Program-made: the position numbers and the translations under genes
The notes under the pieces: model-generated
The model's database searches: none
What the model saw: the letters and a program-made list of their open reading frames with translations, nothing else
What the model was told of the DNA's origin: nothing
Assembly: GCF_035987325.1 (NCBI RefSeq)
Contig: NZ_CP108489.1
Span: 186,001 to 250,000, forward strand
Direction: 5' to 3'
Source of the DNA: Streptomyces sp. NBC_01244
GTDB taxonomy: Bacteria > Actinomycetota > Actinomycetes > Streptomycetales > Streptomycetaceae
Length of the DNA: 64,000 nt
Shown here: positions 1 through 8,808 of the stretch, piece by piece
Layout: each line of letters starts with the position of its first letter
How positions within the stretch are numbered: position 1 is the first letter of the stretch

Positions 1-175
1 GGGGCTCGAGTAGGGAATCAGCCAGAACCGGAGTGCCATGGGGCGCGGGAGTCCCGGGTTCAAGCCAACTCGAGGGGGGCTCCACCAGGACTCCACCCCT
101 CTGGTGAAGAACCTTTGTATCACCAGTTCCGTCCGAGCCCCCGCTCCACGGCTCCTGACCCTCAGCGAGAGTCAC
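1..175. other. Non-coding leader upstream of first MMPL gene
   Basis: The reading frame of the MMPL gene stays open from position 38, but the extra 46 residues are Pro/Arg/Ser-rich, carry no membrane segment and look unlike the MMPL N-terminus, so I treat this stretch as 5' untranslated sequence. I see no clear promoter or repeat in it. Confidence 0.5.
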
Positions 176-2362
176 ATGACGACCCAGACCCCGGCACCAT
201 CCTCCACGGAAACGGAACCACCGCCCGCTTCTTCCCCCACCGTTGCGAGCCGGTACGCGGCCTTCGTCGCCGGCCGGCGCTCCAAGTGGGTCGTGCTTGT
301 GCTGTGGTTCCTGCTGATGGGCATCGGTGGCTCGCTGGCCGCCGGCCTTGCAGACGTACAGGACAACGACCCCGAGACCTGGCTGCCGTCGAGCGCGCAG
401 TCGACCAAGGCGGTGCAGCTCGCGGAGCAGTACTTCGCCGACAAGGACTCCAGCTCCGCAGTCATCGTCTACGCCCGTGAGGGCGGCCTCACCCCGGCCG
501 ACCTGTCCAAGATCGACGCCGATCGCGCCCTGCTCGGCGACAAGGTGGCCGTCGGCGAGGTCTCCTCCGCCGTGGTCTCCGAGGACAAGGTCGCGGCGTT
601 CGTGAGCGTTCCGCTGCGCACCTCGCCCAGCGACAACAAGGTGCTCACCGACAAGGTGGAGGAAGCCGGCAAGCTCACCTCCGAGGGCGCCCCCGCCGGT
701 CTCGACGTCAAGATCACCGGCGAGGCCGGGAGCATCCGCGACTTCGCCGAGGTCTACTCCGGCATGGACGGCGCCCTCCTGGGTGCCGCGCTCGCCGTGG
801 TGGCGCTGCTGCTGCTCGTGACCTACCGCAGCCCGGTGCTGTGGCTGATTCCGCTGATCGCCGTGGGGCTGGCCAGCCAGGTGGCGAGCGGCGTGGTCTA
901 CCTCCTCGCCAAGCACGCGGGGCTGGTGGTCAACGGTCAGAGCGCCTACGTCCTGATGGTGCTGTCCGTGGGCGTGGGCACCGACTACGCCCTGCTGATC
1001 ATCGCCCGCTACCGGGAAGAGCTGCACCGGCACGAAGACCGCCACACGGCGATGGCGCTGGCCGTGAACGGCTCGCTGCCGGCTCTGGCCGCCTCCGCCG
1101 CTACGGTGGCGGTCGCGACGCTGTGCCTGGTGTTCGGCAGCATGAACAGCACCAAGGGTCTGGGACCGGTCGTCGCCATCGGCGTTGTCCTGGTGTTCTT
1201 CGCCATGACCTCGCTGCTGCCGGCGCTGCTGGTGATCCTGGGCCGCTGGGTGTTCTGGCCCGTGAAGCCGCGCGTCACCGCGGGATACGACCCGAACTCC
1301 GCCCAGGGCCACGGCAAGTGGGCGAAGATCGCCGCAGCCGTGGGACGGCGCCCGCGCGCCGTGTGGATCGGCACGGCGCTGGTGCTGGGCGTCATGGCGC
1401 TGGGCGTCTTCGGCGTACAGACCGGCCAGACCCAGGCGGAGCAGTTCACCGGCAAGGTCGACTCGGTCACCGGCCAGCAGCTGCTGGCCAAGCACTTCCC
1501 CGCGGGCTCGTCGGCTCCCGCCGATGTGTACGTCCGCGACGCCGGGGCCGAATCCGCGACGGCCACCGTCGCCAAGGTGCCCGGTGTGTCCTCCGTCGAC
1601 ACCCAAGTGGCCAAGGGCGGCTGGACGCACCTGACCGCAGTGCTCCGCGACGCTCCGGACTCCGCGGCCGCCAAGGACACCATCAAGGACATCAGGAAGG
1701 CACTGGACGGCTCGACCGGTCCGGCGGCCGACGCGATCGTCGGAGGCCAGACGGCCGTGGCGCTCGACGTCTCCGAGGGGCAGAGCAGCGAGGAGAAGCT
1801 GCTGATCCCGCTGATCCTCGCCGTGGTGCTGGTGATGCTCCTCATCCTGCTGCGGGCGGTCATCGGATCGCTGGTGCTGCTCGTGTCCGTGGTGCTGTCG
1901 TTCGCGGCAGCCGTCGGCACGGCCTCGCTGCTGTTCCACGTACTCGACCACGCGAAGATCGACCGCGGGCTGGTGCTGTTCGGCTTCATCTTCCTCGTCG
2001 CGCTGGGTGTCGACTACACCATCTTCTTGATGACGCGCGCCAAGGAAGAGGTGCAGCTGCGCGGGCACCGCGAGGGAATCCTCACCGCCGTGACGGTGAC
2101 CGGCGGCGTCATCACGTCGGCGGGCGTGGTGCTGGCTGCCACGTTCCTCGTCCTCGCGGCCATCCCCACGGTCAGCGCACTGCAGCAGGGGCTGCTGGTA
2201 GCGGTCGGAATCCTCCTCGACACGTTCCTGGTCCGCAGCCTGCTGGTTCCGGCGCTGGCCCTGGACCTGGGGCCGCGCTTCTGGCGGCCGGGCCTGCCGG
2301 AGCTGGAGGCGGCGCCGCACGAGTCCGGGAAGAGCCGGGCCGACGTGCCGACCACCGTCTGA
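176..2362 (+). CDS. MMPL-family (RND superfamily) transporter
   Basis: A 728-residue membrane transporter of the MMPL family, the actinobacterial RND group that exports lipids, polyketides and peptides. The layout is the duplicated RND plan: a first membrane helix at about residues 40-60, a periplasmic domain, a helix bundle, then a second copy of the same arrangement. Both halves keep the proton-relay Asp-Tyr pair of the family (Asp270-Tyr271 in GVGTDYALL and Asp613-Tyr614 in LGVDYTIFL). I chose ATG 176 because the upstream 46 codons are atypical; the ribosome site before it (GCGAGAG) is weak. It stands alone on the plus strand at the left edge. A role in exporting the cluster product is inferred from the second MMPL gene inside the cluster; this one could equally be a flanking gene. 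Confidence 0.85.
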   Translation: MTTQTPAPSSTETEPPPASSPTVASRYAAFVAGRRSKWVVLVLWFLLMGIGGSLAAGLADVQDNDPETWLPSSAQSTKAVQLAEQYFADKDSSSAVIVYAREGGLTPADLSKIDADRALLGDKVAVGEVSSAVVSEDKVAAFVSVPLRTSPSDNKVLTDKVEEAGKLTSEGAPAGLDVKITGEAGSIRDFAEVYSGMDGALLGAALAVVALLLLVTYRSPVLWLIPLIAVGLASQVASGVVYLLAKHAGLVVNGQSAYVLMVLSVGVGTDYALLIIARYREELHRHEDRHTAMALAVNGSLPALAASAATVAVATLCLVFGSMNSTKGLGPVVAIGVVLVFFAMTSLLPALLVILGRWVFWPVKPRVTAGYDPNSAQGHGKWAKIAAAVGRRPRAVWIGTALVLGVMALGVFGVQTGQTQAEQFTGKVDSVTGQQLLAKHFPAGSSAPADVYVRDAGAESATATVAKVPGVSSVDTQVAKGGWTHLTAVLRDAPDSAAAKDTIKDIRKALDGSTGPAADAIVGGQTAVALDVSEGQSSEEKLLIPLILAVVLVMLLILLRAVIGSLVLLVSVVLSFAAAVGTASLLFHVLDHAKIDRGLVLFGFIFLVALGVDYTIFLMTRAKEEVQLRGHREGILTAVTVTGGVITSAGVVLAATFLVLAAIPTVSALQQGLLVAVGILLDTFLVRSLLVPALALDLGPRFWRPGLPELEAAPHESGKSRADVPTTV

Positions 2363-3101
2363 GATCGCGGTGTGACGCCGTAGGTCACCGGACGTACTGA
2401 TCTGCGGTTCCTCCCAGTACGACGCAGGCGGCCGTTCCTCACGCTTCGAGGTGTCAACCAACGAAGCGCCGAGGAGCGGCCGCTGCGTCTGTGTGTCCCT
2501 TCCCCGGCCGAACGCCGTCCCCGTCGGCCGGACCACCCCGCCCGACGCAGGCTCCCTCGGCCGCCACGAGGCCGTCCTCGACGCCCTCGGGTGCCCCCGA
2601 CGCCGTGGAGTTCCCGCCGTACATCCCCGTCGTCAACGCCCCCTGCGGCCGCCGCGTCCACACCGCCGGCCGCGGCGAACCGACGCGGATCCCGGCCCGA
2701 CGCCGCCCCGGACCACCCGTCCTCCAGGGCGCGCACGACGTCCTCACGCCCGTCGCCCCGGCCCGCCGCCTGCCTCTTCGACGAGGTCACCACCCACGCG
2801 CCGTCCCGCAGCGGGTCGCACGGAGGGAGGCGCAGCCGTGCCACCGGAAAGCCCCTCCCGCCCCGCGCGACGACCCGGTGCGTTTCGGCCGGCGGGCCCC
2901 GTCTCCCGCCCCCACCGGTCCGCGGTTTCCCGGTTACGGATCCGGCCGGCGTCGACCGGTGTTTGAGCGGCTCTCGAGCACCGGGTGGGATTCCTCTAAG
3001 GACAACACCTTTTCCTACTCACTCGGTTGGAAAAGCGAGCACGACCCGAAGGCGGAGCTCCGTTCCACCGGCCCCGCCGCCGAACACTGCCGGAGGATTA
3101 C
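2363..3101. other. 740-base spacer, possibly a decayed gene
   Basis: No convincing gene. Several overlapping frames are open on both strands, but none has a ribosome site plus recognisable protein. Two plus-strand frames show good third-position GC in succession: roughly 2550-2760 in one frame, then 2765-2830 in another (reading CLFDEVTTHAPSRSG). That would fit a frameshifted remnant, but I cannot identify a family. The last 100 bases lose the coding pattern and are the likely leader of the next gene. Confidence 0.35.
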
Positions 3102-5771
3102 GTGAGTCCAGTCCGTGAGCGGTACACGGTGGCCGTCGTCGGTGCGGGTGCGGCCGGCACGCTGACCGCCGTCCACCTCTGTGAGATGGCCACCCGCCGC
3201 CGAACCCCCCTCGACGTGGTCCTGATCGACCCGGCCCCCGAAGCGGGCCGCGGCACCGCCTACGCCACCCGGGACCCCGCGCACCGCCTCAACGTGCCCG
3301 CGGGCGGCATGAGCTGTTACCCCGACGACCCCGGCCACTTCGCCCGCTGGCTCTGCCGCCACGGCGAACCCACCGTCACCTCCGCCGACTTCGCGACCCG
3401 CTACCGCTTCGGCGCCTATCTCGCCGACACGCTCGCCCAGGCCATCGTCCGTGCGCACGGCACCGTGTCCGTACGCCGGCTGACCACCCGCGCCGAGCAC
3501 GTCGCCGGCGCCCCGGACGGCGGGGTGACCCTCCGGCTCGCCGACGGAACGCGGCTCGACGCCGACAGCGCGGTCCTGGCGACCGGCCCCGCCGCCCCGA
3601 CCGCGGCCTGGGCCCCCGCGCAGCTGCGCGCCGCCGCCCGCTTCATCGCGGAGCCCTGGACCCCCGGCGCGCTGGACGGACCCTGCGCCGACAACAGCGA
3701 CGTCCTCCTCGTCGGCACCGGCCTGACCTCCGTCGACCTCGCCCTCACCCTCGAACGCCCCGGCCGCACGGTGCACGCCGCGTCCCGCAACGGCCTGCTG
3801 CCCCAGCCGCACGCCCTGACCCCGGCCGGCCCCATGCCCGCCCCCGAAGGCCTCTACGACGCTCCCTTCGCGCAGCTGCGCCGCACCGTCTACCGCCACG
3901 TCGCCCGCGCCGTGCGCCTGCACGGCGACTGGCGCCCCGCCCTCGACAGCCTGCGCCCGCACACCGCGCACCTGTGGCGCCGCCTCACCACCGAGGAGCG
4001 CGCCGAATTCGTCAAACGCGACGGTGCGTTGTGGAACACCCACCGCCACCGCATGGCGCCCGACACCGGCGAGTCCCTCCTGCGCGCCCGAACCTCGCGC
4101 CGCCTCGCCGTACACGCCGGCGCCGTCACCCGCGCCGACGTCCGCGCCGACGGATCGCTGGACATCGGGCTCTCCGGCGGGCGCGACCTGCACGTGGGCT
4201 GGATCATCGACTGCACGGGGCCGGGTCCGAGCCTGCAGGACCCCCTGTGGCGCTCCCTGTCCGAAGCCGGCACCGCGGTGCCCGGCCCGCTCGGCATGGG
4301 CGTCGCCACCCTCGACGGGCGCCTGCTCGACGGGCAGGGGGCCACCGCCCTGCCCCTGTACACCCTCGGCGCCCCGCGCCGCGGCGAGCTGTGGGAGACC
4401 ACCGCCATCCCCGAGATCCGCGTCCAGGCGGCCGCCCTCGCCCAGGAGCTGCTCGCACCGCTCACCCCCCGGCGCCGCACCACGCGCCGCCCGCTCGACG
4501 GACACGGCCTCGGCCTGTCCACGCACGCCGAGGCGGCCGCCGCCTACCGCACCGGACTCGACCGGATCCTGAAGGTCCGCTCGGGCGCCGAGGACTCCCT
4601 CAGGCGCGCGGTCGCCCTCGACCCCGGCTTCGCCCTCGGGCACGCGGCCCTCGCCCTGCTGGGACACGAGTGCGGAGCCGCCGTCGACGTACCCCGGGCC
4701 CTGGCGGAGGCACAGCGCTGCGCCCGGGAGCGGGCGTGCGAACGCGAGCGTTCCTTCGTGGAGGTCGTCACCCGCCGCGTCCACGGAGACGAAGGCGACG
4801 CGGCCCTCGCACGGCACCTGGAGCGCCACCCGGCCGACGCCCTCGCCCTCGCCGTCGCCGTGCCCACGATCGCCTTCTCCGGCGTCGACGACCTGGACGA
4901 CGACTACGCGCTGCGCCTGGTCGAGCGAACTTCCTCCGCGTACGACGGCCACTGGTTCCACACCTCCCTGCTGGCGTTCCTGCGCCAGGAGCAGGGCCGC
5001 CTGCACGAGGCCGGCGAACTGGCCCACCGTGCCCTGGCCGTCGAGCCCGCCTCCGGGCACGCCGTGCACGCGCTCGCCCACGTCCACTACGAGACCGGCA
5101 CGCACGGCGCGGGCCGCGACTGGCTGGAACGGTGGGTCGCCGGGCGGGGCCGCGGCGCCGTGCACCGGGCCCATTTCTCCTGGCACATCGCCCTGCACGA
5201 ACTGGCCCTCGACGACCCCGCCGCCGTCCGCAAGCGCTGGTTCACCCAGCTCTCCCCGGGCCGGGTGACCGGCGTACGGGCCCTGGTGGACTCGGGGTCG
5301 CTGCTGTGGCGCGCCCGGCTCAGCGACAGCTGGCGCGGCGACCTGCCCGTCGCGGACGTCCTGGACGCCGTGGAGGCGGACATCCTGGAACGGCCCGCGA
5401 CCGCCTTCACCGCCCTGCACTGCGCCATCAGCCTCACCGCCGTCGGAGACCTGGCCGCCCTGCGCCGGCTGCGCGATCACGCGGCGGCCGCCGACGAGGT
5501 CCAGCGCGAGGTCATCGCCCCCCTGTGCGACGCGTTCGCCGCGCTCGTCGAGGAACGCTTCCGGGACGCCGCCCGCGGCCTCGACGCGCTCCTGCCCGTC
5601 CTGCGCCGGGTCGGCGGCAGCGCGGCGCAGCGCGAGGTCGTCGAGGAGACCCTGCTGTACGCGCTGACGGCGGACGGCCGCTGCGAGGCGGCGGCCCGCA
5701 TGTTGGACGCCCGCCTGGAACGCACGCAGGCGCCCCGGGACCGGCGGATGCGGGCGGGCCTGCCGGGCTGA
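3102..5771 (+). CDS. FAD/NAD(P)-binding protein fused to TPR-like C-terminal half
   Basis: An 889-residue two-part protein. Residues 1 to about 470 form a FAD/NAD(P)-binding unit. The dinucleotide motif is near the start (VGAGAAGT, residues 12-19), with a second nucleotide motif later (LLVGTGLTSVD), as in the NAD_binding_9 / HI0933-like group of flavoproteins with unknown substrates. Residues from about 480 onward are helical, Ala/Leu/Arg-rich and contain TPR-like pairs (for example RAVALDPGFALGHAALALL, and HRALAVEPASGHAVHAL). The GTG at 3102 is preceded by GGAGGA four bases upstream, so it is preferred over the TTG at 3027. It is convergent with the DedA gene. Role unknown: it may be a tailoring oxidoreductase of the cluster or an unrelated flank gene. 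The flavin-TPR fusion is unusual. Confidence 0.75.
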   Translation: MSPVRERYTVAVVGAGAAGTLTAVHLCEMATRRRTPLDVVLIDPAPEAGRGTAYATRDPAHRLNVPAGGMSCYPDDPGHFARWLCRHGEPTVTSADFATRYRFGAYLADTLAQAIVRAHGTVSVRRLTTRAEHVAGAPDGGVTLRLADGTRLDADSAVLATGPAAPTAAWAPAQLRAAARFIAEPWTPGALDGPCADNSDVLLVGTGLTSVDLALTLERPGRTVHAASRNGLLPQPHALTPAGPMPAPEGLYDAPFAQLRRTVYRHVARAVRLHGDWRPALDSLRPHTAHLWRRLTTEERAEFVKRDGALWNTHRHRMAPDTGESLLRARTSRRLAVHAGAVTRADVRADGSLDIGLSGGRDLHVGWIIDCTGPGPSLQDPLWRSLSEAGTAVPGPLGMGVATLDGRLLDGQGATALPLYTLGAPRRGELWETTAIPEIRVQAAALAQELLAPLTPRRRTTRRPLDGHGLGLSTHAEAAAAYRTGLDRILKVRSGAEDSLRRAVALDPGFALGHAALALLGHECGAAVDVPRALAEAQRCARERACERERSFVEVVTRRVHGDEGDAALARHLERHPADALALAVAVPTIAFSGVDDLDDDYALRLVERTSSAYDGHWFHTSLLAFLRQEQGRLHEAGELAHRALAVEPASGHAVHALAHVHYETGTHGAGRDWLERWVAGRGRGAVHRAHFSWHIALHELALDDPAAVRKRWFTQLSPGRVTGVRALVDSGSLLWRARLSDSWRGDLPVADVLDAVEADILERPATAFTALHCAISLTAVGDLAALRRLRDHAAAADEVQREVIAPLCDAFAALVEERFRDAARGLDALLPVLRRVGGSAAQREVVEETLLYALTADGRCEAAARMLDARLERTQAPRDRRMRAGLPG

Positions 5772-5800
5772 GGCCGGCGAGCCCGCCCGCGGGCGGTGTC

Positions 5801-5828
5801 CCCTCGTCCGGTTCCCGGCGGACGAGGG
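5801..5828. terminator. Hairpin between convergent genes
   Basis: A perfect 10-bp inverted repeat, CCCTCGTCCG at 5801-5810 and CGGACGAGGG at 5819-5828, with an 8-base loop. It lies between the convergent flavoprotein and DedA stop codons and probably ends transcription from both sides. There is no T-run, as is usual in Streptomyces. Confidence 0.55.
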
Positions 5829-5875
5829 ACCGGCCTTCGAGGAAGGTGATGGCCCTGGACACGGACGCCGGGCCG

Positions 5876-6397
5876 TCACAGCAGCGGCAGCGGCGCGTGC
5901 CCCAGCCCGTACCCGACGAAGACGAAGGCCGACGCCCACACCGCGCTGCTCAGCACCGTCCACACCAGGTACGGCCGCAGCGGCATCCCCGACATCCCGC
6001 ACAGCGTCGGAACCAGCGTGCGCAGCACCGCCGTGAAGCGGCCCACGAACACGGCCCGCCCGCCCCCGCGCTGTACGAGCGACAGCGCGCGGTCGGTGTG
6101 CCCCGGCCGCAGCAGCCGGCGCGGGATCCGCTCCAGCAGGCGCGTGTTCCACCGCCGCCCGGCCGCGAACCCCACGGCATTGCCGAGCACTCCGCCCGCC
6201 AGCGCCATCACCAGCGCCGCGTACAGCGGGACCCGGTCGCTGCCGGCGAGCATCCCGCCCATCACCACCGCGGTCTGACCCGGCAGCAGTGCGCCGAACA
6301 GCGGCAGCGCGGACTCCAGCGCGGGCAGCAGCAGCACCGCGGCCAGCACACCCCATGTTCCGAACACCAGTGTGTGCTCGGCCAGCCAGTTCGTCAT
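5876..6397 (-). CDS. DedA/SNARE-associated family membrane protein
   Basis: A 173-residue integral membrane protein of the DedA (VTT/SNARE-associated) family, some members of which are undecaprenyl-phosphate or phospholipid flippases. Family landmarks are visible: the segment ALPLFGALLPGQTAVVMGG near residue 30, a Gly-rich stretch AGGVLGNAVGFAAGR, and the late motif VFVGRFTAVLRTLVPTLCG carrying the conserved F-x-G-R-F and Pro. Several hydrophobic helices surround these. A longer start exists at 6430. I chose ATG 6397 (minus strand) because an AGAGGGGG ribosome site sits just upstream. It is divergent from the histidine kinase, 153 bases away. Probably general envelope physiology rather than cluster-specific. 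Confidence 0.85.
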   Translation of the reverse strand: MTNWLAEHTLVFGTWGVLAAVLLLPALESALPLFGALLPGQTAVVMGGMLAGSDRVPLYAALVMALAGGVLGNAVGFAAGRRWNTRLLERIPRRLLRPGHTDRALSLVQRGGGRAVFVGRFTAVLRTLVPTLCGMSGMPLRPYLVWTVLSSAVWASAFVFVGYGLGHAPLPLL

Positions 6398-6525
6398 CGC
6401 GGACCCCCTCTCAGCGTCCCCTCCAGACAACCGCGTACGGCGCCGCCGATCACGACCCCTGGGCCGAGTCCTGAGGTAGGGCTGGCCATACCCGGGGCCC
6501 TCGCCCTGCGGGGATGGCCCCGGCA

Positions 6526-6537
6526 GAGACCGGTCTC
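6526..6537. promoter_or_regulatory. 12-bp perfect palindrome upstream of histidine kinase
   Basis: GAGACCGGTCTC is a perfect palindrome ending 13 bases before the kinase ATG, in the divergent spacer with the DedA gene. It could be an operator for the adjacent response regulator (autoregulation). A 12-bp palindrome can also occur by chance. Confidence 0.3.
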
Positions 6538-6550
6538 CTACGGTGAACCC

Positions 6551-7843
6551 ATGCGCTCAGTCAATGTGTGGCAGGCCATGGCCCGACCCGGCTTCCTGCT
6601 CTCCGCCTGGCCCTGGCGGGCCGCCGGCTACCTGCTCAGCAGCACCCCCGTAGGGATCGTCGTCCTGCTGGCCCTCGTGGTCGGGATGGCGGTGGGCGCC
6701 GCGCTCGCCGTCGTCCTGGTGGGGATCCCGCTGCTCGCCCTGCTGGCCTTCTCCGGAGTCCCGGTGGCCGCCCTGGAGCGCCGCCGCTTGCGGATGGTGG
6801 ACGGCAGGCCCACCCCCACCCCGCACGCCGAACCGGCCGAGCCGGGCCTGACGGCCTGGGCCCGCACCCGGTTCCGGGAGCCCGTGACCTGGCGCGAGCT
6901 CGGCTACACCGTGGTCTTCGCGACCCTGCTGTGGCCGCTGGACCTCCTCGCCGTAGGCCTGGCCCTGTGCGTGCCGCTCAGCCTGATGGCCACCCCCGTA
7001 CTGCTGGCCACGTCCGGGGACAGCCAGGCAACCGTCCTCAAGGAATGGACGACCGTCTCCTGGCCGCAGGCGATCGGCATCGCCCTTCTCGGCCTCCTGC
7101 TCTTCGGAGTCTGCGGCTACGTCCTCGGCGCCGTGGCGGTCGCCCGCGCCGAACTGACCCGGCTGCTCATCGCGCCGCCCGAGCCGGAGCTCGGGGAGCG
7201 GGTCACCGAACTCGTACGGTCCCGGGTGCGGCTGGTCGATGCCTTCGAGGCCGAGCGCCGCAGGATCGAACGAGACCTCCACGACGGGGCGCAACAGCGC
7301 CTGGTCGCCCTGACCATGACGCTGGGACTGGCCCGCCTGGACGCCCCGCCCGGGCCCCTCGCCGACCAGCTCGCCAAGGCCCACGAGGAAGCGGGCAAGA
7401 CTCTGGCCGAACTCCGCGAACTGATCCAGGGCATCCACCCCAAGGTCCTCACGGACTACGGCCTCGGCGCGGCGATCGCCGACGCGGCCGACCGGTCCGC
7501 GGTCCCCGTGGACGTCACCGTCGACCTCGCGAGCCGCCTCCCCGAAGCCGTCGAAGCCGCCGCGTACTTCGTGGTGTGCGAGGCGCTGGCGAACGTCGGC
7601 AAGCACAGCGGCGCCGCCCGGGCCACCGTCACCGGCCGGCACGAGCGGGGCCGGCTGACCGTCGAAGTCCACGACGACGGGCGGGGCGGAGCGGACACCG
7701 GCCGGGGCTCGGGCCTGACCGGCTTGGCCGACCGGGTGTCCGTTCTGGATGGCAGACTTGCCCTGTCCAGCCCACCCGGCGGACCGACCCTGCTGCGTGT
7801 GGAGATTCCTTGCGAGTGGACCGAGACCGAGCGCTCCGCGTAG
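6551..7843 (+). CDS. Two-component sensor histidine kinase (HisKA_3 / NarL-type)
   Basis: A 430-residue membrane histidine kinase that autophosphorylates and passes phosphate to the response regulator overlapping its 3' end. Residues about 1-225 are a hydrophobic sensor with at least four membrane segments (the Streptomyces 'sensor domain' type). The dimerization/phosphoacceptor helix follows, with His244 in the sequence RRRIERDLHDGAQQR, typical of the HisKA_3 class. The ATPase domain shows an N-box (CEALANVGKHS) and G-boxes (DDGRGG and GSGLTGLADRV). The ATG at 6551 precedes the first membrane segment closely, and no strong ribosome site is seen. The signal sensed is unknown. Confidence 0.9.
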   Translation: MRSVNVWQAMARPGFLLSAWPWRAAGYLLSSTPVGIVVLLALVVGMAVGAALAVVLVGIPLLALLAFSGVPVAALERRRLRMVDGRPTPTPHAEPAEPGLTAWARTRFREPVTWRELGYTVVFATLLWPLDLLAVGLALCVPLSLMATPVLLATSGDSQATVLKEWTTVSWPQAIGIALLGLLLFGVCGYVLGAVAVARAELTRLLIAPPEPELGERVTELVRSRVRLVDAFEAERRRIERDLHDGAQQRLVALTMTLGLARLDAPPGPLADQLAKAHEEAGKTLAELRELIQGIHPKVLTDYGLGAAIADAADRSAVPVDVTVDLASRLPEAVEAAAYFVVCEALANVGKHSGAARATVTGRHERGRLTVEVHDDGRGGADTGRGSGLTGLADRVSVLDGRLALSSPPGGPTLLRVEIPCEWTETERSA

Positions 7844-8475
7844 TGCTGGCCGAGGACAGCGTGCTGCTGCGCGAAGGGCTGATCGGCCTGCTCAGCCGCT
7901 TCGGCCACGAGGTGGCCGCCGCCGTCGGCGACGCCCCGGCGCTGATCACGGCGGTCGCCGAGCACCGGCCCGACATCGTCGTCACCGACGTACGCATGCC
8001 GCCCGGCTTCCAGGACGAGGGCCTGCACGCGGCCGTGCGGCTGCGCACGGACCAGCCCTCGCTGCCCGTCCTGGTCCTCAGCCAGTACGTCCAGCGCACC
8101 TACGCCTCGGAGCTGCTCGACTCCGGCGACGGATCCGGCATCGGCTACCTCCTCAAGGACCGCGTCGGCCAGGTCGAGGAGTTCCAGGCCGCCCTCCAGG
8201 AGGTCGCCTCGGGCGGCACCGTCGTCGACCCCGAGGTCGTCCGCCAGCTGCTGCGCCGCCGCCGCGATCCGCTGGAGCGCCTGACGGCCCGCGAGCGCGA
8301 GGTGCTGGGCCTGGTGGCGGAGGGCAAGTCCAACGCGGCGATCGCCCGCCAGCTGGTGGTCTCCGAGGCCGCCGTCGGCAAGCACATCGGCTCCATCCTC
8401 TCCAAGCTGGACCTCCCGCCGGCGGACGACACCCACCGGCGGGTGCTGGCGGTCCTGGCCTTCCTACGGTCCTGA
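7810..8475 (+). CDS. NarL/FixJ-type response regulator (receiver + LuxR HTH)
   Basis: A 221-residue response regulator. The receiver domain has the acidic pair Glu15-Asp16, phospho-acceptor Asp60 (IVVTDVRMP) and the Lys of LLKDRV. The C-terminal LuxR-type helix-turn-helix reads LTAREREVLGLVAEGKSN, followed by the recognition helix region AVGKHIGSIL. I chose the TTG at 7810 because GTGGAG lies five bases before it; a GTG at 7816 is the alternative. The gene overlaps the kinase by 34 bases, so the two are translationally coupled. Targets are unknown; whether it controls the cluster cannot be told from the sequence. Confidence 0.9.
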   Translation: MRVDRDRALRVVLAEDSVLLREGLIGLLSRFGHEVAAAVGDAPALITAVAEHRPDIVVTDVRMPPGFQDEGLHAAVRLRTDQPSLPVLVLSQYVQRTYASELLDSGDGSGIGYLLKDRVGQVEEFQAALQEVASGGTVVDPEVVRQLLRRRRDPLERLTAREREVLGLVAEGKSNAAIARQLVVSEAAVGKHIGSILSKLDLPPADDTHRRVLAVLAFLRS

Positions 8476-8790
8476 TCCCGGCGCGCCGAGGACACCCGGC
8501 GCCGTCGCCCCCCGGCAGAACTCCAGCAGCGCCATGGCCATCGTCCCGCCGGGCCGGCCCAGCCGGTCGGCGTAGCGCTTGATGACCACGTTCTCGCGGC
8601 CGAGCTCGGTCCGGCGCCCGCCGGAGGAGATCCGGGCGCGCTGGACGGAGGCCGAGAGCCCGCGGCGCCGTTCGAGCAGCTCCAGGATCTGCGCGTCGAG
8701 CACGTCGATGGAGCCCCGCAGGCCCGCGATCACGCTCTCGGCGTCGGCGGGGGGAGTCAGGACGGTGTGGGAAAGCGTCTGCCGGGTCAT
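8464..8790 (-). CDS. Chorismate mutase
   Basis: A 108-residue all-helical chorismate mutase of the AroQ type, converting chorismate to prephenate on the way to Phe, Tyr and phenylpyruvate-derived units. The family signature is clear: LRGSIDVLDAQILELLERR near residue 24, then an Arg-rich second helix (SVQRARISSGGRR) and the Glu/Lys region ENVVIKRYADRLG. A GAGGAGAG ribosome site precedes ATG 8790. It lies 18 bases after the phosphoglycerate dehydrogenase-like gene and is probably cotranscribed with it. A dedicated mutase inside a cluster usually boosts aromatic amino acid supply; one adenylation domain of NRPS 2 carries an aromatic-type code. Its 3' end overlaps the response regulator gene tail to tail. 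Confidence 0.88.
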   Translation of the reverse strand: MTRQTLSHTVLTPPADAESVIAGLRGSIDVLDAQILELLERRRGLSASVQRARISSGGRRTELGRENVVIKRYADRLGRPGGTMAMALLEFCRGATAPGVLGAPGSGP

Positions 8791-8808
8791 GGTTCTCTCC
8801 TCGGGGGA

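Noticed and set aside
38..175. Start of the first MMPL gene at position 38
   Set aside because: The added residues have no membrane character and poor codon bias; ATG 176 leads into the normal MMPL N-terminus.
3015..6356. A 1113-residue minus-strand frame opposite the flavoprotein gene
   Set aside because: Low-complexity translation with no family; the plus-strand gene has clear Rossmann motifs and a ribosome site.
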